A stretch of DNA of 64,000 nucleotides from Xanthostigma xanthostigma (GCA_963575645.1 OY754470.1:43803201-43867200); one strand, 5' to 3'; counted from the stretch's first letter, positions 22,175-34,762 are shown. The notes: generated from the letters alone by a model not told the origin. A program made the numbers and translations.

Positions 22175-24371
22175 CCCGGGAAAAAATAATTCATGCCTAA
22201 TCATATCTGATTATATATGTCAGATATCATTATATATAGAATATATATAATTATACACGAAATTTTATATAATTATGTATGATTATATATGGACTTATAT
22301 ATAATTATATATAAGTAGATCTGATCAAACCTGACTAATATGTGTCCATATATAATTATATATAGGCCTATATATAATTATATATAATCATACCTGACTA
22401 ATATCAGTCCATATACAATCATATATAGTCATAAATATAATTATATCTACCCGGGAAAAAATTGACCATATATGATTATGCATGAGTATATGTAGTCAGA
22501 TCCGAAAATTGGCCAGATCTGATTATATATAATATATGTATAGTTATATATAACAATATATAATTATAATGTATACTCATGACTCATGTATAATCATATG
22601 TGATTAGGCAAAATCATTTTTTCCCCGGGCGCCCGGGAAAAAAATGATTCAATTATTTTTTTTCCCGAGTAAGTACATTATGATGCGCATCATAATGTAC
22701 TTGCCCGAGGAAAAATAATTAAATTAAATAGGCACAAGTGAGATCAATAACAATTTAATAACTATAATATAGTTTATATATTTTACAAAAAATTAAATTA
22801 TCATCAAAAATTCGAATAATTAAATACTATCCAAAATTAAACAATTTATACAAGCAATAAACAAAATCCTGATTTATAAAATCCAAACACGTAAAAAAAT
22901 TAATTCAGTCAAAATCCCGTAGCACTAAACGCGCACATAAAATTAAGTCACTTCGAAGTTTCAACCTCTATAACTTGGTAGTTGGTATATATTAAAAAAT
23001 AAGTCATCTTTCATGAATTGAGACAACAAAAACTCTTTTCCGACGAATCACTTCTCTTTCTGTCAAATCTTCTTCTGAACTAACTTATTATTTTTTTTCT
23101 GTTGTCAATTATTTGACTGATAACCATGGATACCAAAATATAGTATAGATATAATTATACATAGGACTCTATATATAATTATACATGAACTTATTAGTCA
23201 GGTACGATTAGATATAATTATATATAGACCTATATATAATTAGATATGGATTGATATTAGTCAGATACGATTAGATATAATTATATTTATGACTATATAT
23301 GATTGTATATGGACTGATATTAGTCAGGTATGATTATATATAATTATATATAGGCCTATATATAATTATATATGGACACATATTAGTCAGGTTTGATCAG
23401 ATCTACTTATATATAATTATATATAAGTCCATATATAATCATACATAATTATATAAAATTTCGTGTATAATTATATATATTCTATATATAATGATATCTG
23501 ACATATATAATCAGATATGATTAGGCATGAATTATTTTTTCCCGGGTAATCGTATCTGACTAATATCAATCCATATCTAATTATATATAGGTCTATATAT
23601 AATTATATCTAATCGTACCTGACTAATAAGTTCATGTATAATTATATATAGAGTCCTATGTATAATTATATCTATACTATATTTTGGTATCCATGGTTAT
23701 CAGTCAAATAATTGACAACAGAAAAAAAATAATAAGTTAGTTCAGAAGAAGATTTGACAGAAAGAGAAGTGATTCGTCGGAAAAGAGTTTTTGTTGTCTC
23801 AATTCATGAAAGATGACTTATTTTTTAATATATACCAACTACCAAGTTATAGAGGTTGAAACTTCGAAGTGACTTAATTTTATGTGCGCGTTTAGTGCTA
23901 CGGGATTTTGACTGAATTAATTTTTTTACGTGTTTGGATTTTATAAATCAGGATTTTGTTTATTGCTTGTATAAATTGTTTAATTTTGGATAGTATTTAA
24001 TTATTCGAATTTTTGATGATAATTTAATTTTTTGTAAAATATATAAACTATATTATAGTTATTAAATTGTTATTGATCTCACTTGTGCCTATTTAATTTA
24101 ATTATTTTTCCTTGGGCAAGTACATTATGATGCGCATCATAATGTACTTACTCGGGAAAAAAAATAATTGAATCATTTTTTTCCCGGGCGCCCGGGGAAA
24201 AAATGATTTTGCCTAATCACATATGATTATACATGAGTCATGAGTATACATTATAATTATATATTGTTATATATAACTATACATATATTATATATAATCA
24301 GATCTGGCCAATTTTCGGAATCTGACTACATATACTCATGCATAATCATATATGGTCAATTTTTTCCCGGG
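22175..24371 (+). mobile_element. CCCGGG element, copy 2, split by an inverted copy
   Basis: The left part (22175-22449) and right part (23547-24371) together reproduce copy 1. The break lies exactly at the TA of ATATCTAATCG, which is duplicated on both sides of the insert. Only scattered point differences from copy 1 are apparent (for example CCTTGGG against CCTCGGG). Confidence 0.88.
22450..23546 (-). mobile_element. CCCGGG element, copy 3, inserted into copy 2
   Basis: A complete 1,097-bp copy in inverse orientation, starting CCCGGGAAAAAATTGACC and ending GGCATGAATTATTTTTTCCC followed by GGG. TA occurs at 22448-22449 and 23547-23548, while the uninterrupted copy 1 has a single TA there. 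It defines the true ends and a TA target duplication, which points to Tc1/mariner-type mobilisation. Confidence 0.9.
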
Positions 24372-24387
24372 CGGGTTTATATATTAT

Positions 24388-25275
<888 letters not shown>

Positions 25276-25588
25276 CATGTCTGACACCTCGAATATGTTC
25301 GACATATTCGAGGTGTCAGACATTTTAAATGATTTATGTTATTTGTCAGAGAACATTGTTTTAGCGTTTTTGTTGAAGTTTTTAAGCTATCCAATTAAAA
25401 AAACAAACAGTATCTATAAATTTTTACATGTCGTCAAAACGACATCTTTCGGAAAATTTAGAGGGAAAACGCCCCAAAATCAAGAATAGTCATAGAGGAA
25501 ATAGGTGTCAGATTAGGCCTAATGAAGCCATATACAAAATTTGGGGAGAGTATGTGTCAGTAAAATTTTTGCCGACGGGCACTCTGAC
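25276..25588 (+). mobile_element. Half copy of palindromic MITE (family S)
   Basis: It consists of the central hairpin (TGACACCTCGAATATGTTCG and its inverse) plus one arm ending GGGCACTCTGAC before TA. The complete two-arm version lies at 62640-63216. It abuts family G directly at its truncated side. Confidence 0.8.
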
Positions 25589-25747
25589 TATAGTGTATAT
25601 GTAGCCTTTTCTCTAGCCACGGTAACTAATTTCACATAACCGTTTCTTAATCCTAAAATAACAAAATTGTCAACAAATGCTAGAACCTAAGAAATTTCAC
25701 TTCTAACGCGCGTGAGTCTTGAAATTAATTACGACAGGTATTGATGA

Positions 25748-26478
25748 CTAGCGGTCCCGCCCGGTTTCACCCGGGTGCAAAAGAACGAATGGGGAAGGGA
25801 GGGACATGAGTACGCACATTCATCTTAGTTTACATGATGATCGGAGTTACCGTTCAAAAGTTTTTGTCGTTAAAAAGCAGTAATTATACTTTTTAGTATA
25901 GATAATATATTTTTTTTAAATCAATATAATTACTGGAATTAATAAAATATAATAAATATTTAATTGAAAACACTGTAGGAAAATTATTTTTATATAGGTC
26001 CCTATAGTTATAACAGTTTTCAAATTAGTTATTAATTAGATCTATTTAATTTTAATTAGTCGTAAATAAAACTAAAATAAATTTAATTGTAAGAAAGTAA
26101 TGTAGAAAATAAAAAAAATTAAAAACTTATTCGCTCAACGTGGGGCTCGGACTCACGACCCTGATATCAAGAGTCACGTACTCTACCGACTGAGCTATTC
26201 GGACTTCTGATGCGCTAGCGGCTAGACTATATTGATATATTTAGTTGCGGCATTCCACCTAAATAGAAGCTCATTTTTGAGATACATTTTGCAACATTTT
26301 TCATTTATGCTCCGCTCGTATTGGTCGTAGCGTGATATTATATAGCCTATAGCCTTCCTCGATAAATGGGATATCCAACAAAAAAAAATCAATTGAACCA
26401 GTAGCTCCTGAGATTAGAGCTTTCAAACAAACAAACAAACAAACAAACAAACTCTTCAGCTTTATATATTAGTATAGA
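25748..26478 (-). mobile_element. Non-autonomous Helitron (H1'), minus strand
   Basis: On the minus strand it begins TCTATACTAATATATAAA at 26478, then a TTTG microsatellite (26430-26451) and a tRNA-Lys-like segment, and ends CCGGGCGGGACCG then CTAG at 25748 before T. It is a sister of the element at 1132-1734. The 5' flanking base is T rather than A. Confidence 0.82.
26132..26204 (-). tRNA. tRNA-Lys(CTT)-like pseudogene inside Helitron H1'
   Basis: The 73-nt minus-strand sequence has the D arm GCTCAGTCGGTAGAGT, the seven-base anticodon loop CTCTTGA with CTT, and the T arm GTGAGTCCGAGCCCCAC. The anticodon stem (CGTGA/TATCA) and acceptor stem (GTCCGAA/GTTGAGC) have mismatches, so it is most likely a non-functional copy, but the A and B box regions are largely preserved. 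Confidence 0.78.
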
Positions 26479-27156
26479 AATAGATATATAGATGACCAAG
26501 TGCCGTCCTGTTTCAGTCGACACTACAGTCTTAGCGCCTAGTCTCGAAACTAACGCTTTTCCAAACGCCGAGCCGAGACCGGAGACTGCGGCCTCCTTCT
26601 TGAAGCGATAAATTAATTAACAATCATTATACAGTTTGTGTTGCGACGTCTGCTGAATTTTGCTCCGGCTCTCCTCTGTTTGAACGCGTTGGGAATAATT
26701 TAATCTGTTTTGAAACAAATTACTCCGTCCGTTCGGTTTGACCAGGCGTGAGTAATTCGTTTACAGTAAAACAAACGAATCATTTGACCAACAATTATGT
26801 CCAGATAGTCTTTTATTAAAAAAGTTTCACGTTTATTTACAGAAAACAAAAACAAACACATTATGTTATTGTTTCGTCGATTATAATCTCTTTTCAGAAA
26901 ACAAAAGTAAAGCGCACAATATATTTTCAGATCCGAAAAGGTGATAATTGAATCTTATTTCAAATGAACTATAAATCTTTGTCTTATTACAATTAGACTG
27001 AATTAAAATTAATGAAAATAAAAGAATGTCATTGAGTTTGTTTAAATTCTTTAAAAATGGTAGTATAGTAGAACTTTATCGAAGAGATCGGCCCGAAATT
27101 TCGAATCATTAATAATAATATAACTCATAACAGAAGCCATTCTCACCCTTGCTATT
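26479..27156. other. Gene-free stretch
   Basis: Positions 26500-26760 are less AT-rich (GTCTCGAAACTAACGC, GCCGAGCCGAGACCGG) but show no splice-bounded frame. The rest is AT-rich. Confidence 0.4.
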
Positions 27157-27157
27157 A

Positions 27158-27620
27158 ACATTCCAATCCACAAGTGAGGAATGGTACATTAATAGATAAA
27201 AAATCTTATCGTTTTGAGGTTCCCCGAATCCAAAAAACATATTTTTGTTAGTCTGTTTGTCAGTGAGCACGATACAGGCCAAACGGATAAGCGGATTGAA
27301 ATCAAATTTTAAGAGAATGTTTGGTATGCAAATATGAAGAGCCCTGTTGTTTTTGGGGTAATTGGCGCATGCGCAGAAGAGATATATTATGCTACAACGG
27401 TGTTTTTTGTATAATACTGGTATACTTTTCATAACGGCCTATTATTCAATTTATTTTTTCAAGAAAGTTTTGTTAAAAAAGTTTTTTTTTAACTTTATTG
27501 TTTCGGAAATATTTTGAAAATAAAAAAAATCATCTGTTCTTTTGTTTTGTAGATCTGTCAGAAACAAACTAGTTAAGCCCTACTATATCAAAAGTCAACA
27601 TTTTTTTCATTTGGCTGGAA
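27158..27620 (+). repeat. Dispersed family F1, copy e
   Basis: Runs from ACATTCCAATCCACAAGTGA through GAGCACGATACAGGCCAAAC and GGCGCATGCGCAGAAGAG, and ends AACATTTTTTTCATTTGGCTGG, lacking the middle CATGGCAACGAATAG block. Confidence 0.75.
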
Positions 27621-27985
27621 TTATTTTTATTCTACCACACTTCCCGTTATTTTCTACATTTTTTCAACTTCAACTAATTAATAGCAATGGGCGAATGAAG
27701 GAATTTAGGACATTAAGAATAAGGTAGGCAAATTTTGAGCATAGGATTTTGACAGGTAATCGGTCATGACCTTGAATAAGGAACCATCTTGATAGTTATC
27801 TGGAATTATTGAGGGAAACCATGGAAAACCTCAACAAGATGCCCATAGTACAGGAATTACCGTTTCTCGGCGAGAGGCAGCAGGAAAAAATCCCAGCCAC
27901 ATCTGCATCCGCCGGGATTCGAACCCGGTAACTCCCGAATGCGAGTCTAGTGTTCTCACCACTATGCTACACCGCTCGGTAAAAC
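27621..27985 (-). mobile_element. tRNA-derived SINE, copy 1
   Basis: On the minus strand a tRNA-like head (about 27980-27908) has the A-box region GTAGCATAGTGGTGAG and B box GGTTCGAATCC, then a body GCAGATGTGGCTGGG, CGCCGAGAAACGGTAATTCC, ATCTTGTTGAGGTTTTCCAT, AGATGGTTCCTTATTCAAGG. The same head and body occur at 56505-56860. Head plus unrelated body in two dispersed copies is the SINE architecture. Confidence 0.85.
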
Positions 27986-27999
27986 TTTGAATTAACGAA

Positions 28000-28919
28000 A
28001 TTTCGAATTATTGATGTTTTTTATTTGATGTCGTTTCTTTATTTAAAATGTGGCCGAACTTGAACTGTCTGATATACATAAATATATACTTACTTTCAAG
28101 TTAAAATCAGCTATTTTGTAAGAGCTACGTGCAAAAAATGTAGTATGTATCTCGACTGTAATTCTATTATGGCGTGTGACTGTTGAAACTCGCCGGTCGT
28201 TCGTTTTAACATAATGTCACAGTTCGTCCTTAAGATAACACTTTACGATCTAGATGCGTATAATACGCGCCAAGGATCTAAGAGGTTCGGAAGTTAGTCA
28301 CAAACAGCGTCGCAAAAGCATATCTTAGAGCCGTTGATACTCCCACCACCTTCCAGCTACCTCACGGAACGTGCGCTCGTCGGTGATTGGCCGTGATCGC
28401 TTTCCTGCTTTAAAGTACAGTCGAGTACGCTATTGTCAAGTTGTTATTGTTATTTTAGTTGTGTTGAGTTGCGAGTTTGTAGTTTTTCAACAGACTGTAC
28501 AAGTGCAAGTCCGCATTCGCATCTAACTTCCGAACCTTTTAGATTCGTGGCGCGTATTATAAGCTACTATTTGCTCCCTATATACTTTACGACATTTTTA
28601 TTGTTATTTATTGTTTTTTATGCATTCAAATAGGACGACAATAAATAAAATATAAACAAAATATCCAATCTCATTTTAAGTTGGAATTTGAGTTTTTTAG
28701 ATTTATATGCGTAAGTACATAAAAAAAATCTTACTGCGATAATTTGCTTCTGCGATATGAACTGACGGAAGCCGTGGCTCGTATTTCTTCTCTGAAATCC
28801 TCTGTGATTTACAGACAATCCAATTGTATTGGCATTGTGAGCATCCCGGCTACATTATAGCATATGATAATATTATATATATAGACCCCATGGTACAAAA
28901 GTCCGTTCAGTATTGTTTG
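28000..28919. other. Gene-free stretch with one repeat fragment
   Basis: Positions 28474-28565 match 6185-6275. The 28320-28450 part is less AT-rich and could be an LTR or promoter relic, but no ends are visible. Confidence 0.4.
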
Positions 28920-28990
28920 AGCTCATATACTTTTATTCTATACTGAGCATAGGAATAAAATCGGAATCGAACTATTAGGGTGCAAACATA

Positions 28991-29297
28991 TGAATTAAAA
29001 ATAATGACTCTGCCGTCGCTATATCTATATCATTTATTAATGTATGCCAAAGAAAATATATCATCCTTCAACAGAATTAAAGATAACCATAATTATGACA
29101 CAAGGAATAAAGAAGCACTTCGACTACCTAAGTATAATCTATCCAGTTCTCAGAATAATTGTCACTATACATCTCAAAAATTTTACAATATTCTACCTCA
29201 ACCAATAAAAAATTTGCCATTACGTAAGTTTAAAAATAAAATAAAAGTATACTTGACTGAAGCGTGCCTCTACAATATAGATGATTTTAGACTGTAA
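28991..29297 (+). pseudogene. LINE ORF2 C-terminal fragment
   Basis: The frame reads LKIMTLPSLYLYHLLMYAKE, then HNYDTRNKEALRLPK, then a YNILPQPIKNL stretch and a basic FKNKIKVYL tail before the stop. This is the region after the fingers-palm RT core in Jockey/CR1-type LINEs (TLPSLYxxxxxxxxK, HxYxTRxK, FxxxLKxYL). The RT catalytic motifs are missing by 5' truncation. The frame is intact over 100 codons. Confidence 0.82.
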
Positions 29298-29394
29298 TAT
29301 TTTATATATTTTAATGTATTTGACAATCTTGACATGTCTAATAGATACATTTTGTATCCCGACTTGATAAAATAAATATATTATTATTATTATT
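28991..29394 (+). mobile_element. 5'-truncated LINE insertion with ATT tail
   Basis: A C-terminal ORF2 fragment, a short 3' UTR and an (ATT)n tail at 29378-29394 interrupt family K. The uninterrupted sister repeat at 40260-40290 shows the pre-insertion site. Confidence 0.82.
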
Positions 29395-29792
29395 TTACTT
29401 CTGTCTTTTTTACGCCGTAAGCACTGGCGTATCCAGGACGGCAAAACAAGCACGGGACACGGCTTAAGAAATTTCTAATTTGCCCCCTCCTTGGCCAAAA
29501 GCTGGGTACCTACGCCTATGTTAACGTCATAGAAAAAGACAAAGTTTTTGAAACAGAGATACTTTATTCAGATTGAATGCAAGTACATCAACCAATCCTA
29601 TCATCGGAGAAATCAGGAAATTACATCGAAGAAAGAGACGCAGATATATTTTCGATACGCTTTGTTGCGTTCACAAACCGCACATTGAGTAGATAGGCTT
29701 ATTCATATAGTTAATTAATAGATATATGTTTGAGCTTTATTTTTACTCGACTGCGCAAAAGGAAGAGTTATAAGTTTCACATTCTATGTATC

Positions 29793-29951
29793 TGTTACGG
29801 TAAATGTAAACTCTTGGAAAATGTACACTTTTACCGTAAAATGTGCCGGGAAATGTACATTTGCCGCAATATCTACATTTAATGTACACATTTCCCGGCA
29901 CATTTTACGGTAAAAGTGTACATTTCCCAAGAGTTTACATTTACCGTAACA
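29793..29951. repeat. Near-perfect micro-foldback
   Basis: TGTTACGGTAAATGTAAACT...TTACCGTAAAATGTGCCGGG and its reverse complement form arms of about 75 bp with one short gap. There is no coding and no clear target duplication. It is a MITE-like palindrome. Confidence 0.85.
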
Positions 29952-29971
29952 TATCGAATACACTAGTAAGA

Positions 29972-30035
29972 ATATTCCAGCCAATTGGGACTATTCTAAT
30001 TTCAAAAATATTGTCATTTGACATTATAATAAAAA
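29972..30035 (-). repeat. Short F1 3'-end fragment
   Basis: TTCCAGCCAATTGGGAC...TTTCAAAAATATTGTCATTT matches the terminal part of family F1. Confidence 0.65.
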
Positions 30036-30757
30036 AGAGTGTGCTTTAGACCACGCAACTGAAGTAAAACTTCTTCCTGCCATAATTTGTTATTATTCAC
30101 CCGAAAATTCACAAAATATGAACTTTAAAATTATTTTACAATTTTATTCACTTTAAACGTAAAATATTTAATGTATTGAAAAAAATATTAATTTATAAAA
30201 TTGTTCAAGAACGAAATGAACAGTCTAATGTAAGAAGAAAGAAATATAAACCTAAAGATACTTGCAAATTGTTATTTTTCGTTGCTTGGAAGTGGTGCAG
30301 CTATCCTAGATATTCTAGATTCCCGCCCCCATATCTACGCCACTGGTGAGACAAAGTAAACCATGTTAAAAACAACTTACATGACGTGGTTTAGTATATT
30401 ATTACAGTACCTTTAAGGCAGACTACGAGTGACGTAACAAACAAAGAAAACGTTTTCGTATTAAAATCAGGAGCGTTTATTTTATGAACCTTCGGTGTCT
30501 CCAATGATTTTGGTACCAAATTTTGTTGTTAAACTTGAAAATTCGGAATTAGTATAATCACTCATAATAACCAAGTTGGACTGAAACAAATGCAAACGGA
30601 ATGAACCGAACACCTCTCAAAAAAGGCAGGAGAGATAAATTCACATAAATTAGTACCTCTTACTTTGTATGGATTTATAATAATGGAGGTGTTTTCATTT
30701 AAAGTACACCTGGCAAACACATTAACAGCGAGTAAAAACGACGTTTATAAATTATAA
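30036..30757. other. Gene-free stretch
   Basis: AT-rich. The CGCCACTGG near 30337 may be the far end of family K (its other end reads CACTGGCG), but no target duplication supports it. Confidence 0.4.
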
Positions 30758-30765
30758 TAACGTAT

Positions 30766-31368
30766 TAGTGATGTGTCGCTCCTGAGCGAGTCGTTCATAA
30801 TGAACGACTCCTTTCTCGGAGCGGAGCGAGTCGCTCTTTTTTGTGAATGACTCACTCCGAGCGCCATTGCTCTGTGCTGAGCTGTTCTGTACTGTTGCAT
30901 TTGCACATTTACAGAGCGCACACCGCACAGGGCACAGAGACACTAGTGAACTTTGCACGTACGGAGTTATCTTTGCTGAGTCGTTAAATGTTGAATGACA
31001 CACTGTTTACAGTGACTTAAACCATTCACATTGACGTCGTTGGCAAAGATATAATATTGTAACAATAAACATTATTATTGTTATGCTTTTATTATACTTT
31101 ATAGTTTATACGAAATGCGAATAATATAAGATCAGAATCATAATAAAATGAGCTCAGAGCTGAGTGTGTGTATTGTGCTGTGCATTGTGCAATGCTACAT
31201 GACTCTTGAGCATAAATGATGACAGTTCACAGCTCTGCAGTCTGCACTCTTGTGTAGTGTGTACTGTCTAGTGTCGCTCCTTTGAACGACTCGCTCTGAG
31301 CGACTCTTTTTAGTGAACGGAGCGCACGGAGCCAGCTTCCAATAAAGAGTCATGTGGACACATCACTA
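30766..31368. mobile_element. hAT MITE with perfect 8-bp TSD
   Basis: TIRs TAGTGATGTGTC and GACACATCACTA are flanked by exact TAACGTAT copies (30758-30765, 31369-31376). Subterminal regions contain clustered GAGCGAGTCG / CGACTCGCTC-type repeats in both orientations, as in hAT non-autonomous elements. No transposase frame. Confidence 0.92.
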
Positions 31369-31376
31369 TAACGTAT

Positions 31377-32729
31377 GTATTTACGGTTATTATTTAAGGA
31401 ATGAATGTAATATTAAACGTGATCTATTTTTGGAATTCTGTTATTTGTCGCTTCTGCGAAAATGATTTGAAATAATAATTTTACATATTCAGCATATTTG
31501 TAATACAAATAAACAACAATAAAATAAAAATAAAAAATAAATTTGAACGATAATTAATAAAAAACAGTTGTGTGGTTTTAAGAAACCACGACGCAAGTGA
31601 AACTTTTATTGGATTGTAGGCGTTGGATTGTAGACACTTATCCATCACGATTAATTATAAACAACAATATTCACATGAATACACGAATAAAAACATGTAA
31701 ACACTGTACAGCACTTGCCCGCATGACAGACTGACTATGTGTTATACATACTACACGGTCAGCTGATGCTAACCATGGGCGCCGCCATATTGGCCTTGGC
31801 TGCTCTACCGAGCGCCTACTCTAAGCGCCTTTCACTTTACCCCTACTCCGCGGCCGCCTGTAATGCGACATGCAACAGACAGCCAGAAAAATTTTTGAAT
31901 TTAGGTAGGCTTAAATTTTTAAAGGGCACTGCAAACTCGGCTGGTTTTTCCGCCAAATTCGGCTGCTAGCTTTCAATCGCGATATTCTAATATTAATGCT
32001 TTATTTTTTGTCTTTTCAGATTGCTGATTCCAACTGTTCATGTAAGTTCAAATATTTTTATATTTATTTATCTATTTATTTCTTTACTCATTAATCGACT
32101 ATAATTTTTGTTTACAATAATTATTTAAGTTTTCCTACCCAACTTGGCAATGCCAGTTCTAGGGTACATTTTCAAGATTTTTTAAAAAAACTTAATCTCT
32201 CTGAGATATTCTGGGGGACTTTCATGAATATGTACACTTTTTGCGAGACTTTCGGTTATTCGAGAAAACGCGCTTCCATAATTTTTGCCGATCTGTCACC
32301 ACTCCAAAAATAGCTGGAATGATTTTCATCTAATGAAGAGATACCCTCTCAGAAAAGCGAAGGGCACGGGTAGTTACAAAAAATTCGACATAAGCTGTTT
32401 TGCAATATGGCACAAGATATATCGATCTGTCTGTGTGTTTTTTATTCGGTAAATAAAGATGTAAGTTTAAACAGTTTTATATAGACTGGCGCACACCCTC
32501 TCCTGTCAAACCTTGATCATCGCGCGTTCTCCGCCCGGGTCCTTCGAATATAGCGGATATATAATTAATTACATCCTTCGAACGGCGAGTACCGTCTTCT
32601 TTCGTATCCTTGATAGACAGAAGTGCGCTTCAACGAATTGGCGTTTTCCCAGTTTCATTCGATTTCTTCATAGTATACAGTATGTTCCACCGTGCGTGAG
32701 ACACAGGGTTTTAAGATGGGTTATGATAT
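31377..32729. other. Gene-free stretch with CpG-rich island-like part
   Basis: 31740-31970 is CpG-richer than its surroundings (GGGCGCCGCCATATTGG, CGCGGCCGCC). A possible micro-exon is listed separately. The 32150-32460 part resembles a decayed transposon but has no ends. No protein family was recognised. Confidence 0.4.
32020..32041 (+). other. Possible 22-nt micro-exon
   Basis: A pyrimidine-rich tract ending TTTTGTCTTTTCAG (AG at 32018-32019) precedes 22 bases, which are followed at once by the consensus donor GTAAGT (32042). It lies 60-300 bp downstream of a CpG-rich stretch that could be a promoter or first exon. Chance occurrence is entirely possible; no coding match is known. Confidence 0.2.
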
Positions 32730-33327
32730 TGTAACAAAACTGTTGTAGTCCGTGATGGAAATTATTTATTTACAATAATAAATATTTAACAAAAACAGTT
32801 AAACACACAAACGAAAGCGTACTTCTTTAACTTAACGCAGCAATAATAACGTTTACAGAAATAAAACTAATAGTTCTAAATAATAAAATAAAAAACTAAG
32901 TAGGTAACCGATAATATAGAGTCACTAAATATTTACAACACAGGAACACAACACCAAGTTTATCAGCACACTTGTCTATTAACTATAAGTCATTTATGTA
33001 AAAGCAGATTTATATAATTGCACTCACTAAAGTTTATTTATCTTCACAGTATAACTGAATAATTTATGTCGTAATGCCAGAGCACTTGTATCAACACATG
33101 AACAACACGGACAACTGACTCACCTCTCTCAACCACTCCGCTCGCATTTTATAGCTTCGCCCCACGCTTCGCGAATGTTCTAGCAGTACCGAGATTCCTC
33201 CCTTTACATTGGTTTCTACAGGCTATTCAAGAAAGGTCGGGTCTTTACCTGCTTTCGATTGTTTTTGTTGTCGTTACTAGAAGATTCCTACAGAATCCAT
33301 AGTCGTCCCAACAAGGGGTACGCAACA
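32730..33327 (-). mobile_element. Solo LTR with 4-bp TSD
   Basis: On the minus strand it runs TGTTGCGTACCCC...GTTTTGTTACA, i.e. TG...CA, flanked by ATAT on both sides (32726-32729, 33328-33331). Inside, on the same strand, a TATAAAA box (about 33150) is followed by AATAAA-type signals further downstream, in the expected U3-R-U5 order. No gag/pol or second LTR is nearby, so it is a recombination product of an LTR retrotransposon. Confidence 0.8.
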
Positions 33328-33429
33328 ATATTTTGTTAATATTTGCTGCCCGCGGTTAATGATATTTGCTATTTTTTTATGGACTGGTTCTATACGTCTT
33401 TAAAAATGATATTTATTATTTAAAATTTC

Positions 33430-33720
33430 TCTTAAAAAAAGCGGCCAAGTGCGAGTTTCCGCACAAATTTGTAGGTATGTAAATAGTTCGTCCATCGCGG
33501 GAATCGAGTCTCGACGATTTTTCCCGCTCAGCCGTTGGAAAACTGTTTGCCAACTAAGCGTGTAATTGCAATAAATTCAGATGGACTACCGAAATTGTAT
33601 CTCGTGGCTATATCTGATAGCTTAGTTGTTGTACCGTGTTGTATGCGAGAGTTCTTATATTGTGCTGTATAAAAGCACCAGTCTACTTTATAATAGTTGC
33701 ATGGTTTATTGCTCATTTAG
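33430..33720 (-). repeat. SINE-like dispersed repeat L, copy 1 (truncated)
   Basis: GGCCAAGTGCGAG, TAGTTCGTCCATCGCGGGAA, CCGTTGGAAAACTGTTTGCC and TATATCTGATAGC are shared with 36400-36770 and, inverted, with the complete copy at 47836-48375. Confidence 0.75.
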
Positions 33721-34300
33721 TCCACAGCCCACGCTGCGATCGATTCAGTTATCCCCACTCCATACTCTGCACCCGGCCAATACTAAACTGAATGCTACGT
33801 TAAAATGTCTCCTTTTTGGAAGGGTGTAGATTCGAGGGATAGGTATTTTAATAATTGGAAATACGTTAACGTAACAGTAAGATGACATGAGTTATTGTGA
33901 ACGGGCGGCGTATTCATTGCATAGGTATCTGGAAAAGAATGAACGATTTTCTATTCGAGGAATACAAACACATCCACACACATACACGCATACACATTCT
34001 GGAGAACAAAGCGACGTGTACAAATTCCTCCAGCGTCTGGTGTCTTTCGTTTTTATTTTATCCGAATGTCAGAATGACACCAGCATACTGGGTGAATCTT
34101 TTTTTATTGCAATTTGTTTACTTACTAAGTTTTCGTAGGCGTATTATAGTCGACGATGAACTTTATGCTTTGCTGTGAAAGTGATCCATTTTAAAAACTA
34201 TGCCCGTTAAGAAATATATAAATATCACTTTAAGAATGTTGCGGAGAGACGATCGTAGACAAAAATATGTCCGTTGCCGCATCTAAGATCTATGTAGTCT
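33721..34300. other. Gene-free stretch
   Basis: Includes a short (CA)n tract at 33970-33998. No domain recognised in its short frames. Confidence 0.4.
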
Positions 34301-34409
34301 TATATAAAACTGGCCCGGTCCAGCTTCGCGTGAATTTGTAGACTGCCTATAGATTATTATGGAATAATAGTCGTATTTGCAGAGCGTTGCCTAAAAACGA
34401 AACACTCTT

Positions 34410-34560
34410 GTCTCACGGGGCTGCGTCCCGTTCGGGAGCAACAACAGTAGTGGAGCCTGCAGTTCCACCGTAATCCGTATTAGTCTCGCCTCACGGGGCT
34501 GCGCCCCGCTCAGAAGCGACAATAACAGTTAGTGGAGCCTACGGCTTCACCATATTCTGA
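34410..34560. repeat. Imperfect tandem repeat, about 76-bp unit
   Basis: CTCACGGGGCTGCGTCCCG...AGTGGAGCCTGCAGTTCCAC and CTCACGGGGCTGCGCCCCGC...AGTGGAGCCTACGGCTTCAC follow one another. A short inverse (CTCCACTAACTATTATTGTC) lies at 34566-34588. Such GC-rich duplications occur in lepidopteran Helitrons, but no ends were found here. Confidence 0.6.
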
Positions 34561-34659
34561 GTTTAAACTCCACTAACTATTATTGTCGCACACAAAAATC
34601 TTATTGGGACTGTCATGAACATATACAAAAAAAATTCGAATTCTTCGATTTTTCAGCTG

Positions 34660-34762
34660 TTCCTTTGGAATTTCTAGCTTCGTTCCCAGCCTACCAGCTA
34701 ACAGAACTCCTAGCAGCATTTCTAGCAACGTTTCTAGCCTCGTGTGCAACGGCCTTTAGTTA
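34660..34762 (+). repeat. Terminal fragment of TIR family M
   Basis: CTAGCAACGTTTCTAGCCTC then GTGTGCAACGGCCTTTAG matches the conserved end of family M at 39372-39672, 39946-40202 and 50470-50725. Confidence 0.65.

Larger units (their letters stand above)
28920..29700 (+). repeat. Dispersed family K, copy 1, split by a LINE
   Basis: CTGAGCATAGGAATAAAATC...GGGTGCAAACATA up to 28990 and CACTGGCGTATCCAGGA...ACATTGAGTAGA from about 29396 are contiguous in the copy at 40203-40565. The LINE lies between. Confidence 0.82.

Noticed and set aside
29419..30345. hAT element bounded by CACTGGCG and CGCCACTGG
   Set aside because: The ends match only briefly and the flanking octamers differ.
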